Assembly (NCBI GenBank): GCA_003439945.1
Contig: QVRM01004004.1
Location: 62,001-126,000, forward strand
Direction of reading: 5' to 3'
DNA: 64,000 bases
DNA from: Dermanyssus gallinae
Lineage: Eukaryota; Arthropoda; Arachnida; Mesostigmata; Dermanyssidae
A model generated the notes under the pieces. The model was not told the DNA's origin, searched no databases, and was given only the letters and a program-made list of their open reading frames with translations. Shown here one piece after another: positions 9,870-18,330 of the stretch (positions are counted from its first letter, which is position 1; every line of letters starts with the position of its first letter). The position numbers and the translations under genes were made by a program.

Positions 9870-11273
9870 ATGAGTGCTACCGCCGTCGGGGAGAGAAAGC
9901 GCCGAGCCGCGGAATCAGCTGAAGATCTTGCCGTAAATATAAACAGTGAACCCAAACGGTCGAGCCGAATGGAAGAGGGTGGAAATTGCACAAGGTGTGA
10001 TGCGTCTTTGTGTGGATTGCTACTTAGGTGCGCCAAATGCCATAGAACATTTCATAATGCGTGCAGGGCCACGGACGAGAGAGCGCCAGTCGAAGACAAG
10101 GGAAAAGTCGAATGGAGTTGCCGTGTGTGCTCTCTACCGGCCTCCCGCCTGTCGTCTGACGGTATAATGTCAGTCCTCGATAAGACTTCTTTTGGTGACG
10201 AACAATCGCAGTTTATAGCCTATTTAGTCACAAGGGTAAGAGCGCTCGAGGAGCAAGTTGCTATGCTCACAGCCAAATCCGCAAACCAACACCTCGGCGT
10301 AATCAATGCTACTGCGGTGGGACCCGCTACCGAATCAGCTGATCCACAGGCGAGTGCTCCGCGGAGTGGAGACCCTTCAAAGAGTGTTCTCGTCATCGGT
10401 GATAACGTTGTAGCCCCGCTCCGTCCCGCCCTCAGGGAGATACTACCTGCCGATTCGTCGGTGTCTGTGAGAACTGCGCCCAAGTCAAACATTGAATCTA
10501 TTCTCGAGGTGGCTGATGTAGCCTTATCGAAGGCAAAGGGTGCTGTCTGTCTATTCCTTCAGGCTGGCTACCATGAGTGCATGGAATTTGAGAAAGACAA
10601 GTATGTATCTGCGGTGTCGAGCTTCGCCACAAAGCTGAAAGAGAGTCGCCCAGGCTCGGAGATGCATGTCCTCTCAATCCCGCTATTCGGCCAGGATTGT
10701 AAGGCCGCAAATGACGAGCTAGCACGCATAGCCGGGACAGACGGTGCACCGTTCTCGTTTATCCAGCTCACGATAATACAACGCCCAGTTGTTGAGAGCG
10801 GGCGGTTCAGCTACAGGGGCGAGACCGCTGGCAGGGTCGCCTATCATATTGCCCGTCGCGTCAAGCCTTTTTTAGATGTAAGACTCAAAAAGATCAAGAA
10901 GCATGCCGTCAGTGCCGCATCAACCCCCCGGACCACGATACGTCAACGGAACGTGTCCGTCGATCGATCGGCTACTCAGCAGTCGCAAGTGACGTTTGCC
11001 AGACAGCGCTCGCGTCAGCCCGTATCGAGGATGCCGAGCCAGGCACAGCACCCTTCCCAGAGAGTCAAGCAAGCGGCGAATCATCATCACAGGCAGACAC
11101 AGCAGCGTACTCCACCTCCAACAATGGAGGATTTCGTGATACAGGCCCTAGCAGCCCTCGAGAGTCTGAACCGACCCCAGATGGACCGAAGCCGGAAGCA
11201 GGACTCGTCCCAACACCGCCAGCAGTCGCGGTCGGCCAGTCGAGGACGATGGAGGTCAAGGAGTCGTCGTTAA
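9870..11273 (+). CDS. Element B ORF1: PHD finger, coiled coil, SGNH-like protein
   Basis: A 467-residue protein. C40, C43, C54, C57, H62, C65, C84 and C87 form a complete C4-H-C3 PHD finger, a fold that often binds histone tails. Residues ~113-137 look like a short coiled coil (LVTRVRALEEQVAML). Residues ~172-335 resemble the SGNH/GDSL hydrolase-like domain seen in ORF1 of CR1-type elements: VLVIGDN at 173-179 stands where GDS is expected, so the nucleophile Ser is Asn, and GRFSYRGETAGRVA at 311-324 lacks the D-x-x-H pair. The domain is probably non-catalytic. The C-terminus is basic and RS/Q-rich, suggesting RNA binding. By analogy it is the RNP chaperone. The start is the first ATG of the open frame. 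It overlaps ORF2 by 25 bp. Confidence 0.88.
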   Translation: MSATAVGERKRRAAESAEDLAVNINSEPKRSSRMEEGGNCTRCDASLCGLLLRCAKCHRTFHNACRATDERAPVEDKGKVEWSCRVCSLPASRLSSDGIMSVLDKTSFGDEQSQFIAYLVTRVRALEEQVAMLTAKSANQHLGVINATAVGPATESADPQASAPRSGDPSKSVLVIGDNVVAPLRPALREILPADSSVSVRTAPKSNIESILEVADVALSKAKGAVCLFLQAGYHECMEFEKDKYVSAVSSFATKLKESRPGSEMHVLSIPLFGQDCKAANDELARIAGTDGAPFSFIQLTIIQRPVVESGRFSYRGETAGRVAYHIARRVKPFLDVRLKKIKKHAVSAASTPRTTIRQRNVSVDRSATQQSQVTFARQRSRQPVSRMPSQAQHPSQRVKQAANHHHRQTQQRTPPPTMEDFVIQALAALESLNRPQMDRSRKQDSSQHRQQSRSASRGRWRSRSRR

Positions 11274-14053
11274 GAATCATTCAGTGGAATTGTGAGGGTG
11301 CAGATACTTTGGCACTCCTCGACCCATCGGCACTTAAGGATGTCGACATGCTTGTTCTGACCGAAACGTGGGCAATGGAGCCATTCGAACTACCTGGATT
11401 TTATTCAGCACACTGTCTCGCCCAGAGACAGGCTGGACCAGGACGACCGAGTGGAGGTGTGGCTGTATTTTATAACCACAGGGTCGGCACCTTCGAAGTC
11501 ACTCTTGCCGAGGATAACGTAGTAGTGTTACAGGGACCGTCCTTGAATGTAGTAGCAGCCTACGCCAGACCGCCGAACAGAGAGTCAACGCTTGAGATGG
11601 TGGATAAAATCACAAAGGGAATCCAAGCTACCGACCCTCGACGCCCTCTGCTCGTTGTCGGTGACTTCAACACGCGTTGGGACCATCCGACAGCAGAACG
11701 CACACTTGCCCTCCAAGATGCTCTGTCGGACTTCAATTGTTGGATCGTGAACCCTCCCACGGACCCAACCTTCATAGGGCACTCCGGTCAATCGACGATT
11801 GATCTCTTTGCAGTAAATGTGAGCCGAGACAAGGTCATGTACTTGGGGTGTAACCACTCCATGGAGGAAGGCGCTCAACTGAAGCAGCATATACCTGTCG
11901 CCATTGATCTCCGGACCGACTGCGCGCCCGTTTGCTCAGGAAGGCGAAAGCCACTGTCTCGCACCTTAGATGTCAACACTCTGCTATCACATGCTCATAG
12001 AGTTCTACCGGTACCCGGGGTCATCGAGGTGGATGACTACGCGAGACGCCTCACCGAGGTGCTCCAAAAGTCTACATCGAAGACCCGCAGCCGCAGAGGT
12101 AGGCCATGGTTCAACAGGCAATGTAGACTGATTCGGGGTATCCATAACCTCATCAGATTCCTTGCCTCGTTGCACCCTGTCGCTAAGCCCCTAGCCAACG
12201 CTTTCCGAACAATTCGAAAGAAGACGTATGTGCGAGAGCGGAAGAAATACATCGAACAGCAGGAGGCACTGATGATACAGGAAGCCGAACGACGTCCGTA
12301 CAAGTGGATAGCGCGTACCGGCAGAACCTCATGTTCTATCAGCCCATCGGTCTTAACAGATCACTTCGCGCGAATGTTCTCGTCACGATGTACCATCCCA
12401 CGAGAAGTGCCGTCGGTAACCTCAGCCTGGGACGAGAAAACCACGTGGGAGCGTACGCTCCTCGGCGCCGACTTCACCGTGGGGGAGGTTCTGAGTGCCC
12501 TGCGAGGGCTCCAGTCGAGAAAAGCCCCAGGCCCAGACCTCGTGTGCAACGAGCACCTGAAGCAAGCACTGATTCTGGCCCCATCTTGGACAGCATTGTT
12601 TAACGAATGCCTTCGTACCGGCTCCATCCCAGATAATTGGCGCGAGGCGCTTCTGCTGGTCATCCCAAAAGGTAAGGGTGACCCATCTCTTCCTTCGTCC
12701 TGGAGAGGTATCGCCAAGAAAAGCGCCTGCTACAAGTTGCTAGCATCCCTCATCACTACACGACTGAGCGACTTCCTTGAGAGCGTGGGCGCCATTCCCA
12801 CAGAGCAGCACGGATTTCGCGCGGGGCTCTCAACCATGACGGCCTGCAGGGAATTATTACGGGACATTAAGGAGATGACAACCAGACCGCGAAAATTTGT
12901 GTACGCTGTATTTGTGGATTTCCGGTCGGCTTTTGATTCTGCGCCGCGTGACACTATCCTAACCTTCCTGGCAGAACTCGGTGTCCCACGAAATATTCTC
13001 GGAGTACTGGCCGCCATTATGCAAGAGAACAAAATCACGATAGAAGACGGGGTCGCGGAACTCCCAGCGTTCGCGCAGACAACAGGTCTGGCCCAGGGGG
13101 ACAATCTAAGTCCGCTTCTGTTTTCGGTCCTTCTAAAAGACCTTCCGACTAAAATAAGAGGCGAGAGAGAGATGGTGAAGGTTCTCCTTTACGCTGACGA
13201 TCTCGTGATCTTTGGGGAGAGCCGCTTTCAAGTCCAGCAAGCAATCGCAAGACTGAACTCCGTGATCCTTTCGCTAGGACTCACGATAAACGAGAACAAA
13301 ACGGAGGCAATTAAGTTTAGACGAGGGGGCCGATTGGCGGCTCAAGACACTCTATTTCTGGCAGGCGCACCAGTACGCTATGTTGAGCATTTCCAATATC
13401 TCGGTGTTAGGATTACCCCGAGTGCTAGATCTTTCACGCTTCATGTTAATGAAAAATGTAGGAAAGCGCTCACAACCCTCGCCACTATCCAAAAACCTCA
13501 GCTCCTCTCACTGAAAACGGCGCTCCGACTTTTCGATATAAAGATCGCCCCGGTGGCATCATATGGAATTGAGGTGATCTGGGAAGACCTCACTATTGAT
13601 AACCTCGACGCGTTCAACCGACTCAAAGCAACCTTCCTTAAGCGTGCCCTTGGTCTCCATCGAAGCGCCCGCAACAGACTAGTGTATCGGCTGGCGGATA
13701 CCCCACTGTTCATGGAAGAGCTGCAGCGTCGTTTCAAACTAGAGAAGACTGCCGCATACGAAGAATGTGTACGGCGATGGGAGAGCAAGACCTCAGATAT
13801 CGACCCGACCTTCTTCACCACAGGTGCCATGATGAACCAGGCGTGGAAGGATGCAAACCGAAGTAACAGGCACGTCGTGATCCGTTTTGCCATCCACGGT
13901 TTCCACCATGAGCTGTGCCAACAGACGGGGTTCCACGACCCATCCCTAACTTGTGTGTGCCGCAGGTGTGGAGAAGCGTGTTCAAGATACCACGCGTCAG
14001 TGTGTAATTATGTGCGCTCTTTAAATGAACTTGCATCGCCGCGCATCTGCTAG
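11249..14053 (+). CDS. Element B ORF2: APE endonuclease and reverse transcriptase
   Basis: A 934-residue polyprotein for target-primed reverse transcription. The APE-type endonuclease spans ~8-220: WNCEG (N14), LTETW (E39), GDFN (138-141) and STID (182-185). The final SDH motif reads KQH (212-214), so its Asp is Gln. The reverse transcriptase spans ~410-730: FVDFRSAFD (555-563), LAQGDNLSP and YADD (648-651). The C-terminal tail has HGFHHELC and a C-x2-C-x7-H-x3-C knuckle (C904, C907, H915, C919). The ATG sits 25 bp before the ORF1 stop in another frame, so translation probably uses reinitiation or frameshifting. No internal stops. The length is normal for a CR1/L2-type ORF2. Confidence 0.92.
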   Translation: MEVKESSLRIIQWNCEGADTLALLDPSALKDVDMLVLTETWAMEPFELPGFYSAHCLAQRQAGPGRPSGGVAVFYNHRVGTFEVTLAEDNVVVLQGPSLNVVAAYARPPNRESTLEMVDKITKGIQATDPRRPLLVVGDFNTRWDHPTAERTLALQDALSDFNCWIVNPPTDPTFIGHSGQSTIDLFAVNVSRDKVMYLGCNHSMEEGAQLKQHIPVAIDLRTDCAPVCSGRRKPLSRTLDVNTLLSHAHRVLPVPGVIEVDDYARRLTEVLQKSTSKTRSRRGRPWFNRQCRLIRGIHNLIRFLASLHPVAKPLANAFRTIRKKTYVRERKKYIEQQEALMIQEAERRPYKWIARTGRTSCSISPSVLTDHFARMFSSRCTIPREVPSVTSAWDEKTTWERTLLGADFTVGEVLSALRGLQSRKAPGPDLVCNEHLKQALILAPSWTALFNECLRTGSIPDNWREALLLVIPKGKGDPSLPSSWRGIAKKSACYKLLASLITTRLSDFLESVGAIPTEQHGFRAGLSTMTACRELLRDIKEMTTRPRKFVYAVFVDFRSAFDSAPRDTILTFLAELGVPRNILGVLAAIMQENKITIEDGVAELPAFAQTTGLAQGDNLSPLLFSVLLKDLPTKIRGEREMVKVLLYADDLVIFGESRFQVQQAIARLNSVILSLGLTINENKTEAIKFRRGGRLAAQDTLFLAGAPVRYVEHFQYLGVRITPSARSFTLHVNEKCRKALTTLATIQKPQLLSLKTALRLFDIKIAPVASYGIEVIWEDLTIDNLDAFNRLKATFLKRALGLHRSARNRLVYRLADTPLFMEELQRRFKLEKTAAYEECVRRWESKTSDIDPTFFTTGAMMNQAWKDANRSNRHVVIRFAIHGFHHELCQQTGFHDPSLTCVCRRCGEACSRYHASVCNYVRSLNELASPRIC

Positions 14054-14243
14054 TCCGAATTGTGTAAACTGTGTAAATCTTTGAACCAAAGTGACATGCG
14101 ATGATCTCTTAAAATTATGATCTTATGTTCGACCAAATGAGAACGCCTGCACCGGCAGGCATGTTTTATACGTATATTTACATATATTATTGTGTACTGT
14201 TTTGTACATATGCCTTATAAAGGTGAATAAATGTTTGTAACTG
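14054..14243 (+). other. Element B 3' UTR with stem-loop
   Basis: It contains a perfect 6-bp stem GCCTGC/GCAGGC with loop ACCG (14145-14160), and ends with CCTTATAAAGGTGAATAAATG followed by GTAACTG at the right duplication. A 3' stem-loop and short terminal repeats, in place of poly(A), are typical of L2/CR1-like elements, where the RT recognises the RNA 3' end. AAGGTG close to the end is shared with element A and with the 36-kb element. Confidence 0.7.
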
Positions 14244-16893
14244 TTATAATACGATTGAACATGCGATAATCCGCTCTGGACTGAAGTTCCCGAATAGGGC
14301 TTATCACAATAGAATTTCGGGCAATGTTACACCTTAACGAGACACGACGAAGGAATCTCCTCTGTACACTTTCCATTGCTTCAATGTGTTTATCTAAGTA
14401 AGGCCGCCAAACCTCACAGCAATAGAGAAACTTAGGTACAACCAAACTATTATAAAGCCTCATGTAAAAATTGTAATCATTAATTATGAGACAACGAAAT
14501 ATGGTATTAGATATAAGATTAGCTGATCGGATGACTTGTGTAATATGGGTGCTAAAATCCAGTTGCGGTGTCACCGCAACCCCTAGGTCCCTAATACAAT
14601 TTAAAATAGGGATAGCCTCCCCATGTAGCATGTAGTTATGGGCTTCTTTTAAACACAATACAGCACATTTTGGCACTGATATAAGCATTTCATTATCCAC
14701 ACACCACTTAGAAACCGCTTCAATCGTACTCTGTAGTACTTGCCTTTCGCTAGCGGTGCTGGAAGGTCCGTATAGTTTCAAATCATCAGCATAAAGCTTA
14801 TAAGTTATCGACTCAGGAATAACGTTTCTAAGATCTAAAACAAATGTGCAAAATAAAAGTGGCCCGAGGCTTGATCCCTGAGGAACACCTGAGGGGCACG
14901 TGCCCGACTCACTAATGCTATTGTTTACGCGAACGCAGAACTCTCTACGGGTAAGATAACTAGCAATCCATGATATAGAGCGAGTATCTACAGCCAAGTA
15001 CCTAAGCTTTTGTACAAGTTTTACATGGTTTACTCTATCAAATGCCTTCGAGAAATCAAAATATATACAATCAAATGCCAGCCTATTGTTTATCATAACA
15101 GCCCAATCTTGAGTCATTTCGACGAGTTGAGTTGCCGTGGATTTGCCTTTAGTAAAACCATGTTGATTCTCATCCAGCAAGCATTTAGATTGAAAAAAAT
15201 TAAAAATGTGGTCCACTAGCAGTTTTTCAAAGATGATACATGCGATAGATGATTGAGCTACAGGTCTATAATTATCTACATTTGACTTTAGACCCTTCTT
15301 ATGTACAGGGGTTACGACTGATTGCCGAAAATGTTTTGGCACAATGCCATCCTCATAGGACCTACTGAATATCAAGAAAAGGGGTTCAGTTATCGCAGAC
15401 GCTACATTTTTATAAAATATGGGTGGGATTAAATCAGGAGTAAAGCTGCATTTAGTGGGTAGTTGTTTGATTTTAGAAAGAATATTATATTCTGATATTT
15501 CCAAGTATGGACAGCTATCTTTCGAGACCACGTCGTTGGAAGCACCTTCGGAAACTGAACTCCCTTGGGCAACATAAACCGACGAGAAAAAGTCCTTAAA
15601 TGCATTTGCTTTAGAAGCGTCGTCTACGAGGACCGTCTGATCTATATTTAAAGCCGCAATGTTTTCTTTTCCTTTTAATCGTTTATTTGCATATCTAAAA
15701 AACGACTTTGTGTTTTTAAAATCAAGATTGGCTTCTTCCATTATACGAAGTCTTCTAGTCGCCTTCCTTAACTTTTTTTCATACTGCACATTTGGCTCCT
15801 GGTCAATCAACCGTTCTAGATTGGTGACATATTTACGTAAATTTGCATTATTTTTTGACTTGCCATTTCGTTTAGGTACAAACTCTTCAATTAGTGAATG
15901 TATCTGGTATACAAAGCTATCATACATCGAGTCAACGGTATCGCAATTTAAAAACAAGTTTCTCCAGTTTATACAAGCAAGCCTACAGCGTATTATTTCA
16001 TAGTCCCCCTTCCAGAAATTATAACCTCCCTCGTCTACCGCAGGATAATAAGCATCAAATAAAATAGAAAACGAAATGGCATTGTGGTCGGATGGAATTG
16101 GTGACTGAAATACTTGTATATCTTCAATGATGGACGGGTCTGAGGTTAAAACTAAATCAATAATAGAGCCCAGATTGTCGTCGTCATCGTCGGAGATACC
16201 TAAGATTCTTTCATCAGTGACAATACAACTATTAGTAAAACTAGTAGCTAATTGGCTAACACTACTAAGGTTACCATTACCTACAGTGGCGAATGTGTTA
16301 TCTATTTCATCATTGGAACTGACCTGCGCAGCCTCAGCACCATGGCAATGCAGTCGAGGCCGAGTGACCTCGTCTATTTGTTGGTGTAAGCCGTTGGTGA
16401 TGCAGGCATTAACAAAGGTAGACTCCATGGTTTGCGAATCTAAAAGCGTAATATCCTTCCAGTGTATTTTTGGAAGGTTGAAATCTCCAGAAATTAAAAT
16501 TGGACTGGTTGTATCACAAATTAAGTCAAATGAATCACATACAGTTTTCATGCGTTTCTTGCGTTCAGCAAGGGTACCGGCGTTTGTCGCATAATAACAG
16601 GCAACCCTGATGGAACTATATTTGGAATATACGTCTAACGCGACAGCTTCGATGCCACTCTCTAGTCTTAGTTCACAAACTTTCATCGTGTTTTGAATTA
16701 ATATACAAACCCCCCCTCCTCGGGAGCCACGATCACATCGAAATACTGAGTACCTATCATCACACGACAGTTCTCTATCGGTTACGTGCTTGCCACCTAC
16801 ACCTAACCAGGTTTCGGTTATAAACACTATATTAATATCATTTAAGGCAAACCGTTTTTTTAAAACTAACATTTCGAGCATGGACGTCATCAT
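14215..16893 (-). CDS. Element A ORF2, split near its 3' end by element B
   Basis: An open frame of 892 codons for a CR1-like APE/RT protein. APE motifs are FITETW (E27), GDFN (136-139), SIIDLV (D246) and PSDH (267-270). RT motifs are NYRPVAQ (541-547), YFDFSKAFD (611-619), SGVPQGSSLGPLLF and LYADDLKLY (700-708). The last ~9 residues and the stop are not its own: after RII (881-883) the frame runs into the 3' end of element B. Its true C-terminus lies at 9392-9549, giving about 930 residues, normal for the family. The N-terminal APE strand with its catalytic Asn is not recognisable, so the 5' end is either truncated or upstream of this Met. No internal stop or frameshift was seen, so element A was itself young when B landed in it. 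Confidence 0.9.
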   Translation of the reverse strand: MMTSMLEMLVLKKRFALNDINIVFITETWLGVGGKHVTDRELSCDDRYSVFRCDRGSRGGGVCILIQNTMKVCELRLESGIEAVALDVYSKYSSIRVACYYATNAGTLAERKKRMKTVCDSFDLICDTTSPILISGDFNLPKIHWKDITLLDSQTMESTFVNACITNGLHQQIDEVTRPRLHCHGAEAAQVSSNDEIDNTFATVGNGNLSSVSQLATSFTNSCIVTDERILGISDDDDDNLGSIIDLVLTSDPSIIEDIQVFQSPIPSDHNAISFSILFDAYYPAVDEGGYNFWKGDYEIIRCRLACINWRNLFLNCDTVDSMYDSFVYQIHSLIEEFVPKRNGKSKNNANLRKYVTNLERLIDQEPNVQYEKKLRKATRRLRIMEEANLDFKNTKSFFRYANKRLKGKENIAALNIDQTVLVDDASKANAFKDFFSSVYVAQGSSVSEGASNDVVSKDSCPYLEISEYNILSKIKQLPTKCSFTPDLIPPIFYKNVASAITEPLFLIFSRSYEDGIVPKHFRQSVVTPVHKKGLKSNVDNYRPVAQSSIACIIFEKLLVDHIFNFFQSKCLLDENQHGFTKGKSTATQLVEMTQDWAVMINNRLAFDCIYFDFSKAFDRVNHVKLVQKLRYLAVDTRSISWIASYLTRREFCVRVNNSISESGTCPSGVPQGSSLGPLLFCTFVLDLRNVIPESITYKLYADDLKLYGPSSTASERQVLQSTIEAVSKWCVDNEMLISVPKCAVLCLKEAHNYMLHGEAIPILNCIRDLGVAVTPQLDFSTHITQVIRSANLISNTIFRCLIINDYNFYMRLYNSLVVPKFLYCCEVWRPYLDKHIEAMESVQRRFLRRVSLRCNIARNSIVISPIRELQSRADYRMFNRIITVTNIYSPL
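14244..14258. repeat. 15-bp target-site duplication, right copy
   Basis: TTATAATACGATTGA, identical to 9535-9549. It marks the 3' edge of element B inside element A. Confidence 0.93.
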
Positions 16894-17130
16894 GGCCGAT
16901 GCTGCTGGTCCGGCTTCTGTGGCGTACCCTTCTTCATTTTGGCAACGGTGGCGGCAACGGTGGCGGCCGCCGAAGGTACAACATTTGCTTCTAACAAAGA
17001 GTAAATCTTTGATAAAGAGTGGCCAACCGTTAAATACTCTCTTTAGGACGGCTCGCTATGCGGCCAAAAGCGTACCTACGAGTAGTGCATATATCTGTGG
17101 TTATAAATGCGGCACACGACGACGACGCCG
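16894..17130 (-). other. In-frame upstream extension of element A, unresolved 5' end
   Basis: The element A frame stays open upstream to a TAG at 17056-17058. The extension is Cys/His/Arg-rich (KCCTFGGRHRCRHRCQNEEG) because of tandem GGCAACGGTGGC-type repeats at ~16938-16970. I do not recognise it as an APE N-terminus or an ORF1 domain. It could be a 5' UTR, the tail of an ORF1 or flanking DNA. Confidence 0.4.
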
Positions 17131-17136
17131 CTAAAA

Positions 17137-17190
17137 AAGTCGATATGTTGTTTTGAAGTCGATATGTTGTTTTGAAGTCGATATGTTGTT
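17137..17190 (+). repeat. Three tandem copies of a 19-bp unit
   Basis: AAGTCGATATGTTGTTTTG is repeated at 17137-17155 and 17156-17174, and partly at 17175-17190. A single related copy (AAAAAGTCGATATG) lies at ~26902 inside the second copy of the same dispersed repeat. Confidence 0.85.
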
Positions 17191-17423
17191 ACCTTGAAGC
17201 TTTCACGTGCAGAACCGTAAAATGTTACCATTACAACCAAATATTTACGCTAAATAGACTATTCTCAGGCAATCGCAAATTTAATGTCCATCATTTCTAT
17301 ACAGTGGTTGCCAAACAATTAGGCTTTTTTGACAGCCATATCGAAAGCAAAACCATGCATACCTGCATCTAGGCCTGCTTTAGCAAACGTGTATGAGAAA
17401 GTTAGACACATGCGTTGAGGTTT

Positions 17424-17467
17424 GGTAGAACTCGGTAAGAAAATATTTTTTCTTACCGAGTTCTACC
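17424..17467. repeat. Perfect 20-bp hairpin at centre of repeat X
   Basis: GGTAGAACTCGGTAAGAAAA (17424-17443) is exactly inverted at 17448-17467 around a TATT loop. A second small palindrome, CCCCTTTCATGAAAGGGG, follows at ~17477-17494. The hairpin arm is the block that occurs singly in the other copies of repeat X. Confidence 0.92.
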
Positions 17468-17965
17468 TCGGTAAGTTCTACCCCTTTCATGAAAGGGGCG
17501 GAAACGTTTTTTTCCCAATGGATGAAAGCATAACAACTATGGCTGTCAAAAAAGCTTAGTTACTTAACAACTACGGAACGCAGCACCATCGCTTTAGCAC
17601 AAAAATTACGGACATTAAATATGCTATTGCCTGAGAATAGTCTTTTAAGCGCAGTTTTTTTGTCGTAATAGCAAAATTTCACGGTTCTGCACATGAAAAC
17701 TTCAACGTAGGACATAACAGCGTATCGACTCTTTATGACTTTTTTATCCGGCTAATTTGCGTAGGGTGTCGTTTAGATTATGCAGAAGTTTTTGCCAAAC
17801 AAGCCGGTATGATCGGTTCCTTCATGCATTGGTTCTGCCGCAAACGTAGATTTAGGACAACTATGTAAACTAAAAAAAGCAGAATAACTACTTTTATAAA
17901 TTTCATCCTCACTCCTAAACAAGACGTTTCCGCGCCCTTCTTTCAGGGTATTGACCTCAGTCATA

Positions 17966-18330
17966 CCTAGCCGAATATACGCAGTTGTTATCTAATGTTT
18001 AGGGTACAAAACACGTTTCTCAAAGTGATGTTCGTTTAATAGATTGACACTGATATCCGACTTAGTCTAAACTTTTTATTCGCGTTACGTCGAAGGCGTT
18101 GACCTCAGCGCTGCTTTGACCATTAAACCCCACAACGCTTCATCTAATGAAGGAAATGTATACGCTATATATTCCTAATTAGTAATAAGATTATATATAT
18201 GCAGGGTTTATTATAACCGTATATACGTATTTTAAGGTTTGATAGAACTCGGAAAGAAAATTACTTTTCCCTCCTTTCAGGGGGAAAAGTTCTCTCGCAC
18301 CCAATGTTCATTTTAAAAATAATGGTAAGT
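17966..18330 (+). repeat. Flank and short copy of repeat X (18190-18310)
   Basis: ATATGCAGGGTTTATTATAACCG, then GTATTTTAAGGTTTGATAGAACTCGG and GAAAAT..TTTTCCC, match the start of the 26.64-kb copy and the 17.42-kb hairpin arm. The preceding ~200 bp holds nothing I recognise. Confidence 0.55.

Larger units (their letters stand above)
9550..14243 (+). mobile_element. Element B: full-length CR1-like non-LTR retrotransposon
   Basis: This 4694-bp element lies between perfect 15-bp duplications. It has a 320-bp 5' UTR beginning TTTAGTTTCGGTTTCGG, two uninterrupted overlapping ORFs, and a ~190-bp 3' UTR without poly(A) that ends TAAATGTTTGTAACTG. Intact frames and identical duplications indicate a recent insertion, possibly still capable of movement. 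It sits inside element A in the opposite orientation. The PHD plus esterase-like ORF1 with an APE/RT ORF2 is the layout known for the CR1/L2 group. Relatives in the window, all dead, lie at 22.5-23.8, 55.5-55.9 and 62.2-62.9 kb. Confidence 0.9.
17137..17965. repeat. Dispersed repeat X: large imperfect inverted repeat
   Basis: The left arm (17190-17440, plus) and the right arm (17500-17960, minus) carry the same blocks: CACGTGCAGAACCGT, GACTATTCTCAGGCAAT, TTAATGTCC and the segment around GACAGCCAT. The right arm also holds GTTTAGGAGTGAGGATGAAA (on the minus strand). Direct copies of these blocks occur at 18190-18310 and 26640-27250. No transposase or RT motif is evident, although one block (ENVLFRSED-IYKSS) is conserved at the peptide level between 17.9 kb and 26.75 kb. 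This is possibly a non-autonomous foldback transposon or a satellite-like repeat. Confidence 0.65.

Noticed and set aside
12304..13104. Secondary frames of 99-124 codons inside element B ORF2
   Set aside because: Opposite-strand or shifted shadows of the 934-codon ORF2.
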